Below, piece by piece: positions 57,859 through 64,000 of a stretch of DNA of 64,000 nt (position 1 is the first letter of the stretch; each line of letters starts with the position of its first letter). Location: the NCBI GenBank assembly GCA_965240325.2, contig OZ251251.1:248001-312000 (forward strand). Reading direction: 5' to 3'. The position numbers and the translations under genes were made by a program. The notes beneath the pieces are model-generated. The model was not told the origin of the DNA, did not search any database, and was given only the letters and a program-made list of their open reading frames with translations. This DNA is from Rebecca billardiae RCC1528. Its lineage: Eukaryota; Haptophyta.

Positions 57859-60800
57859 ATGCAGCGCGAGCCCAGGCGCAGCAGCGCCTCGGCCATTGGC
57901 ACGCTCCTCGGCCTCCCGCAGCTGCACGTCGAGTCGGCGCGCAAGTTGCGCCACCACAACCGCCCTCACGCCGGGCCCGCGTCATCGCGCGCGCGCGTGG
58001 GCAGCACGCAGCCGACGCCCGCGGCGGCGGGCGCGCGGCCGCCAGGTGCGGTGGGGAAGGGGATCGGCCCCACGCTGGTGAGCGGGCTCGCCCCGCCGGG
58101 CTTCGCCATCCCACCCCGCCCGCCCTCCACCGACGCGGACGACGACGTCACCTCCACCTCCGAGGCCTCGCACCGGTCGACCACCTTTGAGGCACCTGCG
58201 CCTGTTCTCACGTGGAGCGCGACGTTCGAGGACCGCGACGTGGAGGGCCTCTTCGTCGCCACCGACCTGAAGCCGGTGCGCGCGCGCGCGCGCGTCGTCG
58301 CCGCGCCGCTGCGCGCGCGGCGTCTCGCGAGCCCCCGGGAGGCGGCGCAACCGACGCCGCCCGGCCGCCCGCGCCGCCCGCCCCTCCTGCGCCGCCACCG
58401 CCATGCCCGGCGTGCGCGCCGCGCGCCGCCCGGCATCGGGCCCCTGCGGCGTGTGCAGGTGTACGCCGTCCGCACCGGCTTCGTCGGCCTGCTCTTCCTC
58501 GGCGCCTGGCTGCCGCTTGTCGGCATCGAGGCGAGCGCGCTGCCGCCGGGCGCGGGCGCGGCTGACTCGCCGGCGCTCTGGCTGTGTGTTGCTGGCGCGG
58601 CGGCGTGCGCGGGCAAAGTGGTGCTCGCGTGGCTGACGCAGGCGCTGCGGCTGCGGCTGCGCTGGCTCGAGGCGTACGTCACGAGCGCGATGCTCCTCGA
58701 GGTCTTCGCCCTCGCCCTCGTCTTCTCGCCGCGCCGCCTCGCCGCCGTCCTCGGCTCGCCGCCCGCCGCCGCGGGCTGGGATCATTCTGCCGCTGAGGTG
58801 CTGCTGCGAGTGGCGGTGGTGCCGCTGGTGAGCAGCACGCTCATACCGATACAGCCGGTGCGTGCGCGTGCGCGCGGCGCGGCGCGGGGCGCGCGCGGGG
58901 CGCACGGCTTGCCAGGCCGCTGCGCGCGCGCCACCGACGGCAGCAGCGCGCGCGCGCGCGCGCTCGGCCGCGCCGCGGGCCGCGCGCTGCTGCTGCGCCG
59001 CTCGTGCCCCCGCGCTCACGCCGCCCCCCGTCCCGCCCCCTCCGCCGCCGCGCGCGCGCGCGGCGCAGGTGGCGTGGTGCATCTTCACCGCGCTGCTGCT
59101 CGCGCTGCTCACGGCGCTGCAGCTCGCTGTGCCCCGCGGCGGCGGCGGCGGCGGCGGCGCGGGCGGCGGCGGCGCGGGCGGCGCGGGCGCGGAGGCAATT
59201 TCGGCCGATGCTTCGTTCGTCGAGGCGTCGAACACCGTGGCGTTCCTGCTGCTGCTGTTCGGCAGCGGGCTGGCCGGCCGCTTCTACCTCGTCCTCTCCC
59301 GCCGCATCCAGTTCCACTTCCGCCGCTCTGTCGTAACCGCCCTCGCAGACAAGTCCCGCGAGGCGCGCGAGCGACGCCGGTTGCAAGAGGAGCACCGCTC
59401 GGCGCGCGAGGAAGCGATTTCGGCCGACGCGGCGAAGACGGCGCGGAGCAGGCTGATCCGGATGGTGCGCGGGCGGCGCGGGCGCGGCTGCCGGCCGAGC
59501 GCGCCGCGCACGCGCCGCGCACGCGCCGCGCCGGCTCTGGCCGCGCGCGCCGCCGCCGCGCGCCGCCGCAGCGCCTGCCGACACGCGCGCTCGCGTCGCG
59601 GCCGTGGCGCCGCGCGCCCCCGCCCCCGCGCCCGTGCCCTCCTCGACGTCGTCGTCGTCCGCAGGTGATGCACGACCTGCGCAGCCCGCTGCTCTCCGTG
59701 ACCAACCTCGCCGCCTCGCTGCAGGCCCTCGCGCCCAACACGCGCCTCGACGCGCCGCCGGTGCGCACCTCGCTCGACGCGCTCGTCACGTGCGCCACTC
59801 TCATGGAGCACATCGTCGTCGACATGCTCGGTGCGCGCGGGGTGGAGGGTTGGGGGTAGGGTTGGGGCGTGGTGTGTGCCGTGGCTCGCGCCCCGGTGGG
59901 GAGGGGAGGGCTAGGCCCTGCCCGACCCGACCGTGCGCGCACGCACCCGAGGCGCGGCGCGCGGCGCGGTGCGGCTGTGGGTGTGCAGTCGGCAGGGCGC
60001 GGCGTGCGGCGTGCGGCGCGCACGCCACCGCCCACCGCGCCGCTGCCTGCCTCACCTGGCTGGCCCACGCCCCTCCGGCCACACGCCCTCCCCCCCCCCA
60101 ACCCACCAGACTTTGAGCGCATCGACGCGGGCCGGCTCGAGCTGCAGCGCTCGCCCTTCTACGTGACAGGGCTGCTGCGTGACGTGCTGGCCACCTTTGG
60201 CGGGATCGCCAAGGCCAAGGGTGCGCGCTGGCTGCCTGGTGAGGGTTGGGGTGGGTAGGGTGGGGGTGAACCGCCTAACCCTAACCAAGGGTGCGCGCTG
60301 GCTGCCTGGTGAGGGTTGGGGTGGGTAGGGTGGGGGTGAACCGCCTAACCCTAACCAAGGGTGCACGCTGGCTGCCTGGTGAGGGTTGGGGTGGGTAGGG
60401 TGGGGGTGAACCGCCTAACCCTAACCAAGGGTGCACGCTGGCTGGCTGGCTGGCTGCGCGGCGGGCGGGCGGGCGGGGGGAAGGGGGCGTGTGCACGGGA
60501 GCACGCGCGCAAGCCGCCGCGGCGGTGGGGAGGTGGCTTTGCTCGGTGCCGTCGGCCCCGCCACACCCCGCCGCCCCCGGCCCACCCGCCTCATCGCCCC
60601 CGTCTCCGCGCCCCCGTCTCCGCGCGCCGCAGGCGTGTCCCTCCTCGCCCTGCCGCCGCCCGAGCCGCTCCCGTCCCTGCGGCTGGTGGGCGACGCGCGC
60701 CGGCTGCAGCAGTGCCTCAACAACCTCGTCTCGAACGCGGTGCGTGTGCGTGTGTGCGTGTGCGCGTGTGCGCGTGTGCGTGCGTGTGCGTGCGTGTGCG

Positions 60801-63800
60801 TGCGCGTGTGCGCGTGTGCGTGCGTGTGAGCGTGTGCGTGCGTGTGTGTGTGTGCGTGTGTGTGCGTGTGTGTGCGTGTGTGCGTGTGCCGCCGCGCGCC
60901 GCCCTCCGACGGCCCCGCCCGCCCGCGCGCCGCCGCCCCGCCTGCCCACCGCGGCGCCGGCGCGCGCCGCGTCCCGCACGCAGATCAAATTTGCCGAGCG
61001 CGGCGGCACAGTGACGGTGCGCGCGGTGCTGGCGGGGTCGGAGCCGATGGCGCCGCCCGGCACCGCGCACCAGTCGTCGAGCGCCACCGACCCTGGAGGC
61101 GGCGGCGGCGGCGGCGGCGCGGGCGGGGCCGTGGGCGTGCCCGCGGCGGCGGCCACCGCCTCCTCGTCCGCGGCGGCGGCGGCGGCGGCGGGCCGCGGCG
61201 GCGGCGCGCGGCGCGCGGGCGGCACGCCGCCGCCGCCGCCGCTCGGCCGCGTCGCCTCCGAGCCCGGCGCGCGCGGCGAGGACGCGGGCGATCTGCTGAC
61301 CCTCGTGCGCGTCTCCGTCTCCGACGACGGCATCGGCCTCTCCGCCGAGGAGCTGCGCATGCTCTCGCAGGGGCTGTTGTTCCAGCAAGTGGGCAAAGGC
61401 CAGCTGCAGGGCAACGGGGGCACCGGACTCGGGCTTAGCATCACACGGCAGCTGCTTGCGCTGCACAACGGCTCGACGCTCGAGCTGGAGAGCGCGGGGC
61501 ACATGCGCGGCACGACGAGCACGCTGTGCGCGCCGCGTGCCGCGCGCCGCACCGCGCCGCGCTACGCCGGGCCGTGCGGTGCGCTCACGCGCCGCCCGCC
61601 GCGCGCGCGCCGCCTCCTCTCCGCGCGCCCCGCGCCGCTGTTGCGCGCGCAGCTGCCTCCGCCTGCCGCAGGACGCCGCGGCCTCGTCCCCCCGCGCCGA
61701 GCGGTGCGGCTCGGAGCAGCAGCTGTGCGTGTCGGCCGTGGGCTCGGGCACGCCGCTCTCCTCAGCGCCTTCGACCAACCCCGGCACGCCGGGCGGCGGC
61801 GGCGGCGGCGGGCGGTTCGGTCGAACGGACAGCGGCGGCGGCGGCAGCACCAGCAGCAGCTCCCCTATGCCTCGCAAGTTCACCACGGGCGCGACGGGCA
61901 AGGGCGGCTCCATGTCCGGCGGCTGGGGCGCGCGCGCCGACGCCGTCGACCTCGCGAGCATGGCCCAGATTAGCGGCGGTGGCCGGACGCGCGCGCAGCA
62001 CCCGTCGGCGCGCAACCGCGCGCACACGATGCACCAGGCTGCGCTCGAGAGGTGCGTAGCACTGCGCACACACGCACGCGCACGCACACTCACTCACACA
62101 CACACGCGTACACACACACACGCGCACACACGCACACACACGCCGCGCGTGCGTGCCGCGAGCCCTCGCCGAGCTCGCGGCCTGCGACCGCCGAGTCGCG
62201 CGCGCCCGCCGCCGCGCCGCGCGCCGCCGTGCGACTGCGCGCGCTCTGAGCCGGGGCCCCGCGCCGCCGCCGCCGCGCCGCGCCCGCGCGCGCGCAGCCA
62301 GCTGCCCAACTGCGGGGCCGGGAGCCCGCTCGCGCGCGCGCACTCGTATGCGCAGCGCGCGTGCGGCGCGCGGCCGCCGGGCGCGCGGCAGTTGGCGCCG
62401 CTGCCGCTCGACTCCACCGCGGAGGGCGACGGCTCGCCTGAGCAGCGCACAGGCCCGGGGCCGCAGCTGCCGGGCGCGCCGCCGCTTGCAGAGGAGGTTG
62501 CCAACGCCCTCGCCTCGGCCGAGGCCAATGGCGCCGTCGCCCGCCGGAGCGGCGGCAGTAGCGCGCCCGACGCCGCCGCCGCCGCCGCCGACGCCGACGA
62601 CGGCGGCGCCACGCTCGTCGAGCCGTTCACCGAGCTGCAGCAGCCTGGCGCGCGCTCGCCCGGCGCGCCCTCGGCGCCGCCGGCGCCGACCGCGCTGCCG
62701 CCGGCCGCGGGCCCGCGGCCGCACGGCCCGCTGCGCTGCCTCTACGTCGAGGACGACCAGGTGCGGGCTAGGGGTCAGGGCTAGGGTTAGGGTTCGTAGG
62801 CTAGGGGTAGGCGTGGGGGGTAGGGTGCGGGGCGAGCCGCGCGCGCGCGCGCAGGGCGTGCGCGGCGGGGCGCGAGCGCACGCGGCGCGCGCCTGACTCG
62901 CTCCGCGCACGCCCCCGCGCGCCGCGCCGCCGCCCCTTTGTGGCTCGCCCGCCGTCCCCGCCGCGGCGTTGTGCCGCCATCTCCCGTTCGTTGATTGCAT
63001 GTGCCGCCGCAGTTCCTGCAGCTGACCGTGCCCACGCGCATCTTCGATGCGGTGGGCGTGACGGAGTGGGCGTCTGCGGCGGACGGCGAGGCGGCGGTGG
63101 AGGCACTCTACGGGCCGGGCGGGACGCAGTACGACGTGATCGTGATGGACAAGTGCGCGCCGCCGCCGCACCCGCCGCCGTTCGCGTGTGCGGCCGCCGC
63201 CGCGTGTGCGCGTGGCGGGCGCGCCGCGCCGCGCGCCCGCGCCCCCGCCCGGCCGCTAAACCGCGCGCGCCTGGCCCGCCCTGCCGCGCGCGCCCCCCCC
63301 GCCCCTCTGCCGCGCAGCCAAATGCCGCGCATGAACGGCACGGAGGCGACGCGCGAGCTGCGCCGCCGCGGCTTTGGCGGGCTCGTCGTCGGCATGACGG
63401 GTGCGCGGCGCCCCGCGCGCCGGAGAGCCCCCGCCCCGCCCCGCGCCCGGCCGGCCGTCCGCGTCGCGCAGCGCGCGCACGTGTGCCCTTCCTTTTATTA
63501 TTAGTATTTGCACTACGATGTATGTTTGATTTGTTCTTTGGCTGATGATTCGCTGCGCTCCGTGGGTTGTGTGCTCGCGGTCGCCGTGCGCACGCGCGCC
63601 GCCCCCGCGCCGGCCGCAGGCGACCCCGCGGGCTGCGTCGAGCGCGACGACTTTGAGGGCTCCGGGCTGGACCTGTGCGTGGACAAAGATACCACCGGTA
63701 TCAACACGGTCGCGCAGCTCATCGAGGCCGAGGTGGCGAAGCGGGCGGGCGCCGCCGCTGGCGGCGGCGGTGGCGGCGAGGGTGGCGAGGCAGCGGGCGC

Positions 63801-63888
63801 CGAGCCCGGCCGCTCCACGCTCGCGCACGCCGCGCTGCACGCGGTGCGCAGCCAGGCGGAGCTGCTGCCAGTGCTGCCCGAGCAGTAG
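57859..63888 (+). CDS. Hybrid membrane histidine kinase with C-terminal receiver domain
   Basis: Two-component hybrid kinase, 1158 aa in 12 exons: 57859-58275, 58459-58857, 59069-59464, 59665-59830, 60110-60220, 60633-60739, 60984-61529, 61672-62051, 62298-62760, 63013-63152, 63318-63400, 63620-63888. The sum and every phase agree. Exons 2-3 encode about six hydrophobic helices (a membrane sensor). Exon 4 has the H-box [20 protein letters not shown] with phosphoacceptor His at about 407. Then come the N-box [15 protein letters not shown] (exons 6/7), G1 [11 protein letters not shown], the F-box region LFQQ, and G2 [14 protein letters not shown]. The receiver has the acidic pair in RCLYVEDDQ (993-994) and [20 protein letters not shown] with phospho-Asp at about 1041; the junction of exons 10 and 11 creates the Asn of MDNQMP. 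A conserved Lys may be that in [10 protein letters not shown]. All catalytic boxes are intact, so it should be active. Intron 7 appears to use a GC donor. Confidence 0.88.
60221..60450 (+). repeat. 70-bp tandem repeat carrying the 5' splice site (kinase intron 5)
   Basis: The donor-side sequence GTGC(G/A)CGCTGGCTG starts at 60221 (native), 60291, 60361 and 60431, spaced exactly 70 bp. Each later copy is preceded by CCTAACCCTAACCAAGG, where CCAAGG repeats the last six exon bases. The units are nearly identical and include telomere-like CCTAACCCTAACC and a G-rich GTGGGTAGGGTGGGGGTG tract. Confidence 0.92.
60740..60890 (+). repeat. (GT)n microsatellite at the donor of kinase intron 6
   Basis: The intron starts GTGCGTGTGTGCGTGTG immediately after exon 6 and stays GT/GTGC-rich for about 150 bp. 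Confidence 0.85.
62063..62145 (+). repeat. (CA)n microsatellite in kinase intron 8
   Basis: CA-rich run with G and T interruptions inside the intron 62052-62297. It starts shortly after the donor GTGCGTAGC. Confidence 0.8.
62768..62826 (+). repeat. TTAGGG-like tract in kinase intron 9
   Basis: CTAGGGGTCAGGGCTAGGGTTAGGGTTCG and further TAGGG motifs immediately follow the 5' splice site at 62761. This is another telomere-like intronic patch. Confidence 0.75.
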
Positions 63889-64000
63889 CGCGGCCGCGGC
63901 GGGCACAGCGCGCCGCGGTCAAGATGCCGGCAGCAACGCTGTCAGCCGTCCATGCCGCGGCGGGCCGCCGCACGCGGTCCACGCCGGACCCACACTGGGG
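63889..64000. other. 3' flank of the kinase gene
   Basis: The last 112 bases after the stop codon at 63886-63888. Too short to show more than GC-rich sequence. Confidence 0.4.

Overview
The window is nuclear DNA of a GC-rich eukaryotic microalga. A haptophyte (Emiliania/Chrysochromulina type) is the best guess. The reasons are the very high GC with poly-Ala, poly-Gly and poly-Pro coding tracts, dense short introns with GTGCGCG-type 5' splice sites, a hydroxyproline-rich wall-type glycoprotein, a hybrid histidine kinase beside animal-like transporters, and TTAGGG-type telomeric motifs. The lineage is inferred, not proven. No prokaryotic operon structure, rRNA, tRNA or CRISPR array was recognised.

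Layout. 0.5-6.7 kb (+): UBE2O/PHO2-type E2 ubiquitin-conjugating enzyme, 8 exons. 7.7-10.1 kb (-): GEX1/Brambleberry/KAR5-type nuclear-fusion membrane protein, 4 exons. 10.35-11.1 kb (+): aspartyl/asparaginyl beta-hydroxylase-like protein, divergent from GEX1. 11.8-12.8 kb (-): CS-domain (NudC/p23-like) protein with a C-terminal membrane segment. 13.5-17.4 kb (+): membrane protein resembling a histidine kinase with degenerate catalytic and receiver parts. 17.4-19.4 kb: AT-rich spacer with a 240-bp (TA)n array. 19.4-20.8 kb (+): Pro-rich extensin-like membrane glycoprotein. 20.8-22.9 kb: gene-poor. 22.9-25.9 kb (-): PX-coiled coil-PH protein. 26.1-28.1 kb: 2.0-kb element with 50-bp terminal inverted repeats. 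29.6-37.0 kb: two tandem RING-like/F-box/RCC1 genes (-) with a decayed third copy between them and an unrecognised + strand ORF. 37.06-39.35 kb: a Mutator-like foldback element (964-bp arms, 9-bp target duplication) inserted just upstream of the second RCC1 gene. 40.6-41.0 kb (+): small XPA-C-like protein. 42.9-47.3 kb (-): V-ATPase subunit a, 5 exons. 48.3-56.4 kb (-): K-Cl cotransporter (SLC12), 4 exons, with a 2.2-kb minisatellite in its first intron. 57.9-63.9 kb (+): complete 12-exon hybrid histidine kinase with receiver.

Themes. The genes are mostly unrelated housekeeping and signalling genes. V-ATPase subunit a and the KCC lie next to each other on the same strand; both are ion-transport genes, but co-regulation is not shown. 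The most unusual signal is in introns. The KCC intron holds 38 tandem copies of the exon-end plus 5' splice-site junction, and a histidine kinase intron shows the same architecture with a 70-bp unit. Several other introns carry interstitial telomere-like tracts. All exon coordinates were worked out by eye from reading frame, phase and family conservation. Every spliced model quoted keeps phase and sums to a multiple of three, but none has transcript support here.
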